Of a stretch of DNA of 64,000 bases, positions 53,412-61,696 are shown piece by piece. The stretch's first letter is position 1, and every line of letters starts with the position of its first letter. The stretch comes from CAVORB01 sp963698495 (GTDB lineage: Bacteria; Pseudomonadota; Gammaproteobacteria; Chromatiales; Chromatiaceae), in NCBI GenBank assembly GCA_963698495.1, contig CAVORB010000016.1:62001-126000 (forward strand), in the 5' to 3' direction. A model generated the notes under the pieces. That model was not told the origin of the DNA, searched no databases, and worked only from the letters and a program-made list of their open reading frames with translations. The position numbers and the translations under genes are program-made.

Positions 53412-53559
53412 AGACGCTGATCATTGGCCATCCTGGCCGAGGTCAGCATGCCACCCGAGAAGCGCGGTTCTTGGGTGGCTACGTTTTCGAACGCTTGCGC
53501 GCTTGAAAATGCTGTCACATCCATGTGCCGCGGGAAGCGCTGAATGGATCAGCGCTTCC
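53412..53559 (+). repeat. 148-bp intergenic repeat, copy C
   Basis: This is the best preserved copy. It starts AGACGCTGATCATTGGCC and ends GATCAGCGCTTCC. It contains GGCCA-TCC-TGGCC, GCCACCC with GGGTGGC, CGTTTTC with GAAAATG (one G-T wobble), CACAT-CC-ATGTG, and GGAAGCGCTGA with TCAGCGCTTCC, the last being a perfect 11-bp stem. It lies between the divergent acetyl-CoA synthetase and Pat-like genes. Confidence 0.87.
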
Positions 53560-53674
53560 TTAAGCCCCGGCTGCTATAAGTGTACTTGCACGGAGCGGTT
53601 TTTCCGCTGCGTGCCGATTTCCCCGCGTTGTTTTCGTTCGATCGCCCGTGAGCGATCGCACCTCGGAGCAGGTC

Positions 53675-56359
53675 ATGTCCCAGCGTCATCTCGATCGTCT
53701 GTTCTCGCCCCGTTCCGTCGCCCTGGTGGGGGCCAGCTCCCGTGCTGGTTCCGTTGGGGCCGTGGTGGCGGAGAACCTGATCAAGTCGGGTTTTCGCGGC
53801 CCGGTGTGGCCGGTCAATCCGAAACATCGGGAGATCGCCGGCGTGCCCACCTTTCATGACGTATCGGATCTCCCCGAGGCACCTGATCTCGCGGTCTTGT
53901 GCACGCCGCCGGACGTCGTGCCCGGAATCATCGACCATCTGGGCGCGCGTGGCACCCGGGCCGCGGTGGTGATCACGGCAGGTTTCGGGGAGGGGGGGGA
54001 TGGCCACGGGGAGTCGCTCAAGCGGGCAATGCAGGCGTCCGCGCGGCCCCACCAGCTGCGGATCGTCGGTCCCAACTGTCTCGGCGTGCTGGTGCCGGGG
54101 ATCGGGCTCAACGCCACCTTCGCTCACCTGATGCCCAGGCGCGGCGGCATCGCCTTCGTCGCCCAGTCCGGGGCCATCATCACCTCCGTGCTGGACTGGG
54201 CGCACGGCCGGGGCATCGGCTTTTCGCATCTGGTGTCGCTGGGCGACATGGCGGATGTCGATTTCGGCGACATGCTCGATTATCTGGCCAGCGACGGGTC
54301 CACCACCGCGGTGCTGCTGTACATCGAGTCCATCAGCCAGGCCCGCAAGTTCATGTCCGCCTCCCGCGCCGCGGCGCGCATGAAGCCGGTGATCGTCGTC
54401 AAGGCGGGCCGGCACGCCGAGGGGGCGCGGGCGGTGGCCTCCCACACCGGGGCGCTGGCGGGTACCGATGCGGTGTACGACGCCGCCTTCCGGCGTGCCG
54501 GGATGCTCCGGGTGCATACTCTCGAGGAGTTGTTCGATGCAGTCCAGACCCTGGCCTTGACCCGGGCGCCGCGCGGCGATCGCCTGGCGATTTTGACCAA
54601 CGGCGGTGGAATCGGGGTGCTCGCCACCGATGCGCTCATCGACCATGGGGGACGCCTGGCGGAGCTCTCTGCCGAGACCCTCCAGGCCTTGCGCGGCGTT
54701 CTGCCCGCCACCTGGTCCGAGGGCAATCCGGTCGACATCGTTGGAGATGCGCCGGGGAGCAGGTACGCCGACGCGCTCACCATCCTGCGCAAGGACCGAG
54801 GGGTCGATGGCGTGCTGGCGCTCAACTGTCCAACCGCGATCGCCTCGGGGGAGGATGCGGCGCGGGCGGTGGTGGCCGCTTCCAGCAGCGGGTGGGGACC
54901 GACGGTGCTCACCAGTTGGGTGGGAGCGGAGACGGCCGTCAACGCCAGGCGGGTGTTCGCCGAGAGTCGGATGCCGACCTACGACACGCCGGAGCAGGCG
55001 GTGCGTGCCTTCATGTACCTGGTCGAGTACCGCCGCAGCCAGGAGCTGCTGATGGAGACCCCGCCCTCGGCCCCGGAGGACTTCAGGCCCGATCTCACCA
55101 ATGTCCGTCCCCTCCTGTCCAAGGCGCTCGAATCGGCGACTGGATGGCTTACCGAGCCCGAGGCCAAGCAAGTGCTGGCCGCCTTCGGCATTCCGGTGGT
55201 GAGGACGCGCACGGCGGCGACGCCGGAGGAGGCAGCGGCATGCGCCGCCGAGATCGGCGGCTCCGTCGCCCTCAAGATCCTGTCCGCGGACATCACCCAC
55301 AAGACGGAGATCGGGGGAGTAGCCCTGGACCTGGCAGGTCCCCAGGCCGTTCTCGACGCCGCGAGGGCGATGCTGGAGCGGGTTCGCCGTGCCCGCCCAG
55401 AGGCGCGTCTCGACGGATTCTCGGTGCAGCCCATGGTGCGCAGGCCGGGTGCCTACGAGCTGATCCTCGGGCTAACCGCAGATCCCCAATTCGGTCCCGT
55501 CGTGCTGGTGGGGCAGGGCGGCAGCGCGGTGGAGGTGATCAAGGACAAGGCGTTGGGGCTGCCACCGCTCAATCTGCGTCTGGCGTCCGAGATGCTCTCG
55601 CGCACCCGTATCTACCATCTGTTGCGGGGCGCCGCCGGGATGCCGGCGGCGAACCTGGATGCAGTCTCCCTCGCCCTGGTGCGCCTCTCCCAGCTGGTGA
55701 TCGAGCTACCCGAGGTGGCGGAGCTCGACGTCAATCCGCTGCTGGCGGATCAGTTCGGCGTGGTGGCACTGGACGCCCGCATTCGGGTGCGCCCGCCGGT
55801 CGCGGCTGGATCGCCACTTGCGATCCGGCCCTATCCCAAGGAGTTGGAAGAGACAGTTCCGCTGGGCGACGGCCGCACGCTGCTGCTGCGACCGATCCTC
55901 CCCGAGGACGAGCCCTCGCTGCAGCAGGCCTTCTCGCGGTTGACGCCGGAAGAGATCCGGCTGCGTTTCTTCGTGCCCCTCAAGACCCTGGACCACGTCA
56001 CCGCGGCCCGCTTCACCCAGATCGACTACGACCGCGAGATGGCGCTGGTGCTCACCGAGCCGGGCGTGGCGGGACGGACGGCCATCCACGGCGTGGTGCG
56101 CCTGATCGCCGATCCCGACAACGAACGTGCCGAGTACGCCATCATCGTCAGTCACGACATGACCGGGATGGGGCTTGGGATCTTGCTGATGCGCCGCATC
56201 CTCGATTACGCCCGGGGCCGGGGCGTGCGCGAGGTCTACGGCGACGTGCTGCGTGAGAACCGCACCATGCTCAAGCTTTGCCAGGTGCTGGGGTTCACGC
56301 TGAGCGGCGTGCCGGACGAGCCGGAGGTGGTCCGGGTCACCATGCGCATGGGCGAGTGA
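53675..56359 (+). CDS. NDP-forming acyl-CoA ligase fused to GNAT acetyltransferase (Pat-like)
   Basis: This 894-residue protein combines the alpha and beta parts of ADP-forming acetyl-CoA synthetase with a GNAT domain. A CoA-binding Rossmann part (FSPRSVALVGASSRAGSVGA) comes first, then ligase domains with VASHTGALAGTDAVYDAAFR, and an ATP-grasp part (about 490-700, ADITHKTEIGGVALDL). The GNAT domain (about 720-890) has AEYAIIVSHDMTGMGLGILL. This is the layout of the Salmonella protein acetyltransferase Pat, which inactivates Acs by lysine acetylation. Here it faces an Acs gene, its likely target. The histidine in SHTGALAG is kept, so ligase activity may remain. A GTG at 53648 is an alternative start. 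Confidence 0.87.
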   Translation: MSQRHLDRLFSPRSVALVGASSRAGSVGAVVAENLIKSGFRGPVWPVNPKHREIAGVPTFHDVSDLPEAPDLAVLCTPPDVVPGIIDHLGARGTRAAVVITAGFGEGGDGHGESLKRAMQASARPHQLRIVGPNCLGVLVPGIGLNATFAHLMPRRGGIAFVAQSGAIITSVLDWAHGRGIGFSHLVSLGDMADVDFGDMLDYLASDGSTTAVLLYIESISQARKFMSASRAAARMKPVIVVKAGRHAEGARAVASHTGALAGTDAVYDAAFRRAGMLRVHTLEELFDAVQTLALTRAPRGDRLAILTNGGGIGVLATDALIDHGGRLAELSAETLQALRGVLPATWSEGNPVDIVGDAPGSRYADALTILRKDRGVDGVLALNCPTAIASGEDAARAVVAASSSGWGPTVLTSWVGAETAVNARRVFAESRMPTYDTPEQAVRAFMYLVEYRRSQELLMETPPSAPEDFRPDLTNVRPLLSKALESATGWLTEPEAKQVLAAFGIPVVRTRTAATPEEAAACAAEIGGSVALKILSADITHKTEIGGVALDLAGPQAVLDAARAMLERVRRARPEARLDGFSVQPMVRRPGAYELILGLTADPQFGPVVLVGQGGSAVEVIKDKALGLPPLNLRLASEMLSRTRIYHLLRGAAGMPAANLDAVSLALVRLSQLVIELPEVAELDVNPLLADQFGVVALDARIRVRPPVAAGSPLAIRPYPKELEETVPLGDGRTLLLRPILPEDEPSLQQAFSRLTPEEIRLRFFVPLKTLDHVTAARFTQIDYDREMALVLTEPGVAGRTAIHGVVRLIADPDNERAEYAIIVSHDMTGMGLGILLMRRILDYARGRGVREVYGDVLRENRTMLKLCQVLGFTLSGVPDEPEVVRVTMRMGE

Positions 56360-56450
56360 ACGCGGCCCCGGGCTGTTGTCCGGATGGCCGCGAGGGACGA
56401 AAGGGATCACCCCGGAATGACCTTCCGTTGCCGCCCCGCTAGCCGCGCCT

Positions 56451-56478
56451 TGTATAAATAAGAAAACGCTAATATAGT
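56451..56478 (+). promoter_or_regulatory. Sigma-70-like promoter for the small membrane protein gene
   Basis: TTGTAT (56451-56456) and TATAGT (56473-56478) are 16 nt apart in a distinctly AT-rich patch. A start of transcription near 56485 would give a short leader with GTGGAGGT 10 nt before the ATG at 56512. Confidence 0.5.
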
Positions 56479-56511
56479 AATGTTACGATTTCGATGTGGA
56501 GGTTACAGCTT

Positions 56512-56751
56512 ATGTTCCCGATCCTTGTTGGCTTTGGATCCGCACTGCTGTTCGGGCTCTTCGCCTATGGTCTCTATGGTCCGGAAGGCGTGACAGGATA
56601 CGCCTGGGTCGGCATGGTGTTCTGGGCGCTGATCGTCAGCGGCCTGCTGGTCTTTCTCGTCAATCGCGGGCTGCCCTGCTGGGTCTGCCGCATGAAGGCG
56701 CGGTGGCGCACCTTCGACCGTTGGTGCGCGGATGGCCCGCCCTGCGGGTGA
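56512..56751 (+). CDS. Small inner-membrane protein, two helices
   Basis: This 79-residue protein has two hydrophobic segments (FPILVGFGSALLFGLFAYGL and GMVFWALIVSGLLVFLVN). The short C-terminal tail has four cysteines (PCWVCRMKARWRTFDRWCAD and PPCG). I chose the ATG at 56512 because GTGGAGGT lies upstream. The ATG at 56494 lies before that site. It has its own likely promoter and no neighbour on the same strand. No family is recognised. The CxxC (CWVC) could bind a metal or form a disulfide, depending on topology. Confidence 0.6.
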   Translation: MFPILVGFGSALLFGLFAYGLYGPEGVTGYAWVGMVFWALIVSGLLVFLVNRGLPCWVCRMKARWRTFDRWCADGPPCG

Positions 56752-56820
56752 CGCTCGCCTGAATTCCCTCCGCGGCAGGTCTTGGCGCACGGGGGTCACT
56801 GTTTCGCGCTGAAACTGCGC

Positions 56821-57732
56821 TCAATCCAGCCGGCGCAGAAATAGGTCCACCGCCGTTCCCAGCCCGAGGTCGCCGGCGCGCACCGCGTCCCGATATTCGC
56901 GGTGCCATGTCGGCATCAGGAGGCGGGCGCGGCGCCATTCCTCGAAGACGATCCGGGCCAGGGGCCCGCCTTCCTCGATGAACCCGGAGTCATGGAAGTC
57001 TCGCCCGGCGCTCGCGCGGTCGTAAGCCAGCCGGACGATCCGGGTTCGCCAGCGCCCGCCGACGAACTCGAGCTGGCCGAAGCTGGCTCGGGTGTCGCCG
57101 TCGAAGGGCGAACCCACGGAGCCCACATTCAGGATCTCGGTTCCCCGCAGACGGCGCTTCAGCGGCTTGTGGGTGTGGGCGGTGACGAAGAGCGCGATCC
57201 CGTCCGGCAGCTTGCCGCTCAGGTCCTGGTCCGTGACGCTGGCGGAGATACCGTCCCGGTTGCCCGCCATGGTGCCGTGCGTGACGTGGACCCAGCTGCC
57301 CTCGCTCTCTCCGTGGAAAGACAAGTGGTCGGGCCAGCCGTGAAGCGCGCTTTCGATGTCGGCGATCTGACGGTAGGTCCAGTCGGCGAAACGGCGCATC
57401 TCGGCCTCGAATGGGTCGCGAGGCGGTTGCCGTCCGCAGTGCAGGACCCAGTCCTCGTGGTTGCCTCGCACCGGGAGCCAGTCATGGGCACGACGCATCG
57501 CCTGGAAGCGCAGCAGGCAGGCGCGGCTCGCGGGGCCCCGGTTGATCAGATCTCCGGCCATCACGGCCATGTCGGGATTCCAGTGCAGGATGCGCTCTAG
57601 CACCGCCTCGAACGCCGGTGAGTTGCCCTGTACGTCGGAGAAGACCGCGACCTTCACGTCCGATCCTGCGCTGGTCGTCGGAAACGCCGATTCGGCAAGG
57701 GTCGCTGGACGGTATGCACTCGCGTTGTCCAC
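56821..57732 (-). CDS. Calcineurin-like metallophosphoesterase, YfcE/ApaH-like
   Basis: This 303-residue protein starts its fold with KVAVFSDVQGNSPAFEAVLE. The metallophosphoesterase motifs follow: MAGDLINRGP (GDxxxRG-type), RGNHEDW (GNHE) and VTAHTHKPL (GHxH-like, here AHTH). The final arm has LNVGSVGSPFDGD. Such enzymes hydrolyse phosphodiesters or phosphoproteins with two metal ions. The natural substrate is unknown. The first 25 residues before VKVAVFSD are unlike a normal start, and the GTG at 57657 may be the true start, giving 278 residues. It is monocistronic. Confidence 0.8.
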   Translation of the reverse strand: MDNASAYRPATLAESAFPTTSAGSDVKVAVFSDVQGNSPAFEAVLERILHWNPDMAVMAGDLINRGPASRACLLRFQAMRRAHDWLPVRGNHEDWVLHCGRQPPRDPFEAEMRRFADWTYRQIADIESALHGWPDHLSFHGESEGSWVHVTHGTMAGNRDGISASVTDQDLSGKLPDGIALFVTAHTHKPLKRRLRGTEILNVGSVGSPFDGDTRASFGQLEFVGGRWRTRIVRLAYDRASAGRDFHDSGFIEEGGPLARIVFEEWRRARLLMPTWHREYRDAVRAGDLGLGTAVDLFLRRLD

Positions 57733-57830
57733 ACCCTCGCCGGGAAACCTATCCGGATTGTACCTGTGCTTTTCATTGCCTCATCATATGTGCCGTTGAG
57801 TCATGGTGCCCAAACTGAAAAAGACAGCCA

Positions 57831-58295
57831 ATGATGCCAGAACAGGACGCAACCGAGCCGGATTGGGACAGTCCCTTGTCCCTGACGCTGACGCCGGCCC
57901 TGCTGATCCACTCCCTGATGAAGACCGCAACCGCCGTGCACACCGGCTGGTCGACCTGTATCGACGATCAGCTGGTGGTCTCGAATCTCGTGTCGATGGA
58001 CGATGCGGCAGGCAATTACGTGCGGCTGGCCGAGCAGGAATTCTATGAGGACGAGGATCCGGAAACCGTCTGGCACGACTGGACGCTGGAGGTCCGCATC
58101 GGCCAGATACTCACCACCGGGCACTGGCAGGTCCTGGTCACGGCCCCGCCAATCGACTGGGATTGGAATGCGCGCGAGGCGGAAAGGGCCTTCGAGCGTG
58201 CCTGCGTGCTGATCGGGCGGCGGGCGCGTCGAGGATTGGCGGTGGACGAACCAATGCCTTCGGAGCAACCGCCGCCGCGCTCCAGCCGCCACTGA
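57831..58295 (+). CDS. Hypothetical acidic protein
   Basis: This 154-residue soluble protein is rich in Asp, Glu and Trp. Features are SLTLTPALLIHSLMKTATAV near the start, LAEQEFYEDEDPETVWHDW in the middle, and a helix EAERAFERACVLIGRRARRG. I do not recognise a family. Third-position GC supports coding. It begins at 57831 with two consecutive ATGs. The DUF6489-like gene follows after 74 bp, then a small membrane protein, and the three may form a short operon. Confidence 0.55.
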   Translation: MMPEQDATEPDWDSPLSLTLTPALLIHSLMKTATAVHTGWSTCIDDQLVVSNLVSMDDAAGNYVRLAEQEFYEDEDPETVWHDWTLEVRIGQILTTGHWQVLVTAPPIDWDWNAREAERAFERACVLIGRRARRGLAVDEPMPSEQPPPRSSRH

Positions 58296-58369
58296 GCGCC
58301 GCCCCGGCGCTTGCGCCCGCGTCCGCCATGGTCCACATTTGACCCAACTGCTCGCAGCGGAGGCTGTCC

Positions 58370-58627
58370 ATGAACGTGAAGATCGACATCGACATCACGC
58401 CGGAGGAGATGCGCAAGCTGTTCGGCCTGCCGGACGTGGAGGCCTTCCAGCAACAACTGCTGGACGACATACGGCAGCGCATGATGGAGGGCGCCGACGG
58501 ATACGATCCGCTCAAGCTCTTCCAGCCCTATGTGTCCGGAACCTTGGCCTCTTGGGACCTGTTTCAGAAGATGTTTACCTCCGCCGCCCAGGGTTCCGGC
58601 AGCGGCAAGGGTGAGAGTCAAAAATAG
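58370..58627 (+). CDS. DUF6489-like small protein
   Basis: This is an 85-residue protein. It starts MNVKIDIDITPEEMRKLFGL and continues with PDVEAFQQQLLDDIRQRMME, which I recall as the pattern of DUF6489 proteins. It has an amphipathic C-terminal helix and a Gly/Ser tail. The function is unknown. CGGAGGCTG gives a good ribosome site. It sits between the acidic unknown gene and the small membrane protein gene. Confidence 0.65.
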   Translation: MNVKIDIDITPEEMRKLFGLPDVEAFQQQLLDDIRQRMMEGADGYDPLKLFQPYVSGTLASWDLFQKMFTSAAQGSGSGKGESQK

Positions 58628-58671
58628 CGCACGGTACGAGAGCTGCGATATCGCTCGAAGGAGAAGGCGGC

Positions 58672-58926
58672 ATGCCCCCAAGACTGTTGGTTCTCGGCTG
58701 CAAGACCCTGCGTGAGGGGGTGATCGTGTCAGCGGTCTTTCTGGCCGGCGCCATCGCGCTGTTTCTGGCGGCGCAGCATGTGGTGCCGGATGCGTTCTAC
58801 CTGCAGCAAGTCGTCCTGTTCTTCGCCCTGGTCCTGATCATCCTGGCGCCGATCATCCTGATCTCGACCTTCCTGCTGTCGGTGGTCCCGGGCGCCAGGG
58901 AGAAGCTGGAAAAGTGCGACCACTGA
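58672..58926 (+). CDS. Small inner-membrane protein
   Basis: This 84-residue protein has two strong membrane helices (GVIVSAVFLAGAIALFLAAQ and QQVVLFFALVLIILAPIILI, extending to LSVVPGA). AAGGAGAAGG upstream of the ATG is a strong ribosome site. A lone cysteine near the N-terminus (LVLGCKTL) does not form a lipobox with a cleavable signal. No family is recognised. It ends near the convergent DUF3108 gene (63 bp apart). Confidence 0.6.
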   Translation: MPPRLLVLGCKTLREGVIVSAVFLAGAIALFLAAQHVVPDAFYLQQVVLFFALVLIILAPIILISTFLLSVVPGAREKLEKCDH

Positions 58927-58988
58927 CCTTGGCATTAAGCCATTCGGGCGCACATCGTCGCTCGCTGTGCCGCCCGATCGCCGCGAAC

Positions 58989-59738
58989 TTAGTCGCCCAG
59001 CCCCTCCACCAGAGTTAGATCCATGCGGAATTGCGATCCCATCTCCTCACGCTCCACCCGCACCGGCAGGTAATCGAGATCGGGAGCGAGCCATAGCCGA
59101 TAGTCGGCCGGCGACTCGTCTTTGCTGCGTGCAACCTCTACACCCAGCCAGGTCCCGGCCTGGGTGACGATTTCCTGGTCTCCCTTGCGCTTGAACCGGT
59201 AGGTCTTCAGCTTGCCTCCGTCGGCGACGGAGTAGGAGGGATCGCGCATGCCCGACGCCAGGTCCTGGCGCAGGGCGAGCAGCACGACGAGCTTGTCGAG
59301 GGTACCGTCCGGCACCTTCATCGACCAGGGCTTGCCCTCGCTTTCCATGGCCGCGCGGCTCTCCGTCCAGTCGAAGGTGACCGAGAGCGTCCTGTGGTCC
59401 TCGTTGACGCGCCGATAAAGGTAGCGTTGAGGGCGGAAACGACCGTCGACGAACTGTCCGCTGCTCTCCTCGATTATGCGCGCTGCGGCGTCGAGCTCCA
59501 GCGCCTTGCCCACCAGTGCCAGCGCCGCGTGGGGGAGGGTAGTGGAGCGGTAGCGATAGCCCCCGTCCGGCAGCAGCTTTAGCTCCATGACGGTATTGGC
59601 GACCGGAAGGCCGTCGCGGGTGAGCAGGTACTCCGCCCGGTGCGCCGGGAAGGGAGGATCGAGATCCGCCGCCACCGCCAGCGGGGCCAGCACCACCCAC
59701 AGCAGAACGGCGAGGCGGGCTGTCAGGGTGACGGACAC
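58989..59738 (-). CDS. DUF3108 domain exported protein
   Basis: This 249-residue periplasmic protein has a signal peptide (about 1-23, LTARLAVLLWVVLAPLAVAA). The DUF3108 body includes PAHRAEYLLTRDGLPVANTV, YRYRSTTLPHAALALVGKAL and LDYLPVRVEREEMGSQFRMD. The family is common in gammaproteobacteria and often follows purN, as here (16-bp overlap). The function is unknown. Its structure is thought to be beta-rich and related to lipid- or envelope-handling proteins, but that is not shown. Co-transcription with purM-purN is very likely. Confidence 0.82.
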   Translation of the reverse strand: MSVTLTARLAVLLWVVLAPLAVAADLDPPFPAHRAEYLLTRDGLPVANTVMELKLLPDGGYRYRSTTLPHAALALVGKALELDAAARIIEESSGQFVDGRFRPQRYLYRRVNEDHRTLSVTFDWTESRAAMESEGKPWSMKVPDGTLDKLVVLLALRQDLASGMRDPSYSVADGGKLKTYRFKRKGDQEIVTQAGTWLGVEVARSKDESPADYRLWLAPDLDYLPVRVEREEMGSQFRMDLTLVEGLGD

Positions 59739-60421
59739 GGCTGAAATCGCGTCTGCTCCGGCGTCAGCTGGTCGAGACGCAATGGCTGCTCCAGGACCTG
59801 TCCGTCCAGTCGCGGCTTGCCGTCGGCGCCAAGTCGCAGACGCCCTTGTGCAAACCAGCGCACCGCCTGGGGGTAGATGCGGTGTTCTTGGCGCAGGACG
59901 CGGGCGGCGAGGGCGTCGGCATCGTCTCCCGGCTCCACCGGGACGCGCGCCTGCAGCACCAGGGGACCGCCGTCGAGCTCCTCGGTGACGAAATGCACGC
60001 TGGCGCCGTGCTCGCGCTCATTGGCGTCCAGGGCGCGCTGGTGTGTATGCAGGCCGCGGAACTTGGGCAGCAGCGAGGGATGGATGTTAAACATCCGACC
60101 GCGGAAACGTCCGACGAAGGCCGGTGTGAGGATGCGCATGAAGCCGGCCAGGACCACCAGGCCGGGCCGGTACCCATCAATCAGGTCCGCCAGGGCCTGG
60201 TCGTAGGCTTCCCGACTCGGGAAATCCCTGTGACTCAGGATTCTCGCCTCGATGCCGGCGCGGCGGGCGCGCTCCAGGCCAAAGGCGTCGGGCTCGTTGC
60301 TGATCACGGCGCGGATGTCGATCGGGAGGCTTCCCTGCCGGGCGGCGTCGATCAGCGCCTGCAGGTTGCTGCCGCTACCGGAGATGAGCACCACCACCGG
60401 CAGGGGCGGCGCGTCGGTCAT
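59723..60421 (-). CDS. purN: Phosphoribosylglycinamide formyltransferase
   Basis: This 232-residue enzyme of de novo purine synthesis formylates GAR with 10-formyl-THF. It starts at the ATG at 60421, overlapping the purM stop (ATGA). The motifs are VVVLISGSGSNLQALIDAAR at the N-terminus, LVVLAGFMRILTPAFVGRFR, the signature MFNIHPSLLPKFRGLHTHQR with the catalytic NxHPSLLP histidine, and HGASVHFVTEELDGGPLVLQ. The conserved catalytic Asp is in the later EPGDDADALAARVLR stretch. The long upstream frame to 60652 is a shadow over purM. Confidence 0.93.
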   Translation of the reverse strand: MTDAPPLPVVVLISGSGSNLQALIDAARQGSLPIDIRAVISNEPDAFGLERARRAGIEARILSHRDFPSREAYDQALADLIDGYRPGLVVLAGFMRILTPAFVGRFRGRMFNIHPSLLPKFRGLHTHQRALDANEREHGASVHFVTEELDGGPLVLQARVPVEPGDDADALAARVLRQEHRIYPQAVRWFAQGRLRLGADGKPRLDGQVLEQPLRLDQLTPEQTRFQPCPSP

Positions 60422-61485
60422 GGTGCGGCTCCGCCGGTGAAGGATACCTCCGGTCCGCCCTCCGCCGCCTCGATGCGGCCGATCTCCCAGGCCTGCTCGC
60501 CGCTGCTGGAGAGCAGCTCGCAGGCACGCCGGGCATCCTGCGAGGGAACGCAGATCACCATGCCGACACCGCAGTTGAAGGTCCGCAGCATCTCCGCTTC
60601 CGGGACACCACCCTGTGCCTGCAGCCAGCCGAACACGGCCGGTCGTCGCCAAGAGCCGAGATCGATGACCGCCCGCGTCTTCGGGGGCAGCACCCGCGGA
60701 AGGTTCTCGGGCAGGCCTCCCCCGGTGATGTGGGCCATGGCGTGGACATCCACCTCGCGCATCATGCCCAGCACCGGCTTGACGTAGATTCGGGTGGGGG
60801 CCAGCAGGCGTTCCGCCAGGGTCGAGCCGTCCAGGGACTCATTCAGGTCCGCTCCCGAGATCTCGATGATCTTGCGGATGAGGGAGTATCCGTTGGAGTG
60901 AGGGCCGGAAGAGGCGAGGCCGATCAGGATGTCTCCCGGCTTCACGCGCTCCGGTGTGAGCAGGGCTTCCTTCTCCGCGATGCCGACGCAAAAGCCCGCC
61001 AGGTCATAGTCCCCCGCGGCGTACATGCCGGGCATCTCCGCCGTCTCGCCCCCCGCGAGCGCGCAGCCCGCCAGCTCGCAGCCCCGGGCGATGCCGGCAA
61101 CCACCGCGGTGGCGACGCTCAAGTCGAGCCGGCCGGTGGCGTAATAGTCGAGGAAGAACAGGGGCTCGGCGCCCGCGACGAGAATGTCGTTGGCGCACAT
61201 GGCCACCAGGTCGATGCCGACGGAATCATGGCGCCCGAGCATCAGCGCCAACTTGAGCTTGGTGCCGACCCCATCGGTGCCGGATACCAGAACCGGCTGG
61301 CGGTAGCGTTCCCACGGCAGCTCGAACAGGGCGCCGAAGCCGCCGAGTCCGGTCAGGACACCGGGGCGGAAGGTCGAAGCGGCCAAGGGCTTGATGCGTT
61401 CGACCAAGGCGTTGCCGGCGTCGATGTCGACTCCGGCATCACGGTAGCTGAGGGACGGCCTGGGCGATCGGGGATCTTCTTGCAC
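60418..61485 (-). CDS. purM: Phosphoribosylformylglycinamidine cyclo-ligase
   Basis: This 355-residue AIR synthetase of purine synthesis has the N-terminal LSYRDAGVDIDAGNALVERI, the ATP-binding SGTDGVGTKLKLALMLGRHD, AMCANDILVAGAEPLFFLDY, GGETAEMPGMYAAGDYDLAG, GLASSGPHSNGYSLIRKI and AHITGGGLPENLPRVLP. The length and order are normal. The gene leads the purM-purN-DUF3108 operon and is divergent from the phosphatidyltransferase gene at 61697. The promoter should be in 61486-61696, where I see no clear PurR box. Confidence 0.94.
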   Translation of the reverse strand: MQEDPRSPRPSLSYRDAGVDIDAGNALVERIKPLAASTFRPGVLTGLGGFGALFELPWERYRQPVLVSGTDGVGTKLKLALMLGRHDSVGIDLVAMCANDILVAGAEPLFFLDYYATGRLDLSVATAVVAGIARGCELAGCALAGGETAEMPGMYAAGDYDLAGFCVGIAEKEALLTPERVKPGDILIGLASSGPHSNGYSLIRKIIEISGADLNESLDGSTLAERLLAPTRIYVKPVLGMMREVDVHAMAHITGGGLPENLPRVLPPKTRAVIDLGSWRRPAVFGWLQAQGGVPEAEMLRTFNCGVGMVICVPSQDARRACELLSSSGEQAWEIGRIEAAEGGPEVSFTGGAAP

Positions 61486-61696
61486 GGGCGGCTCCGCGAA
61501 TCGGGGGCATGGAGGGGGTCGCCCTAGGGTTGGTGAGCAGCGCGGGCGACCTCACGGGCTCGCGCCATTCTAGCAGCTCGCCCATGGGGGCGGAACTTAG
61601 ACAATCGCGTCCGGGCGGGGCTAGAATCGGTGGCGTCTCGCGTGCTCCAGATTTCTCTCGTTCATCCCCGCGCAAGCCCGGGAGGCCGCAAGGGTC

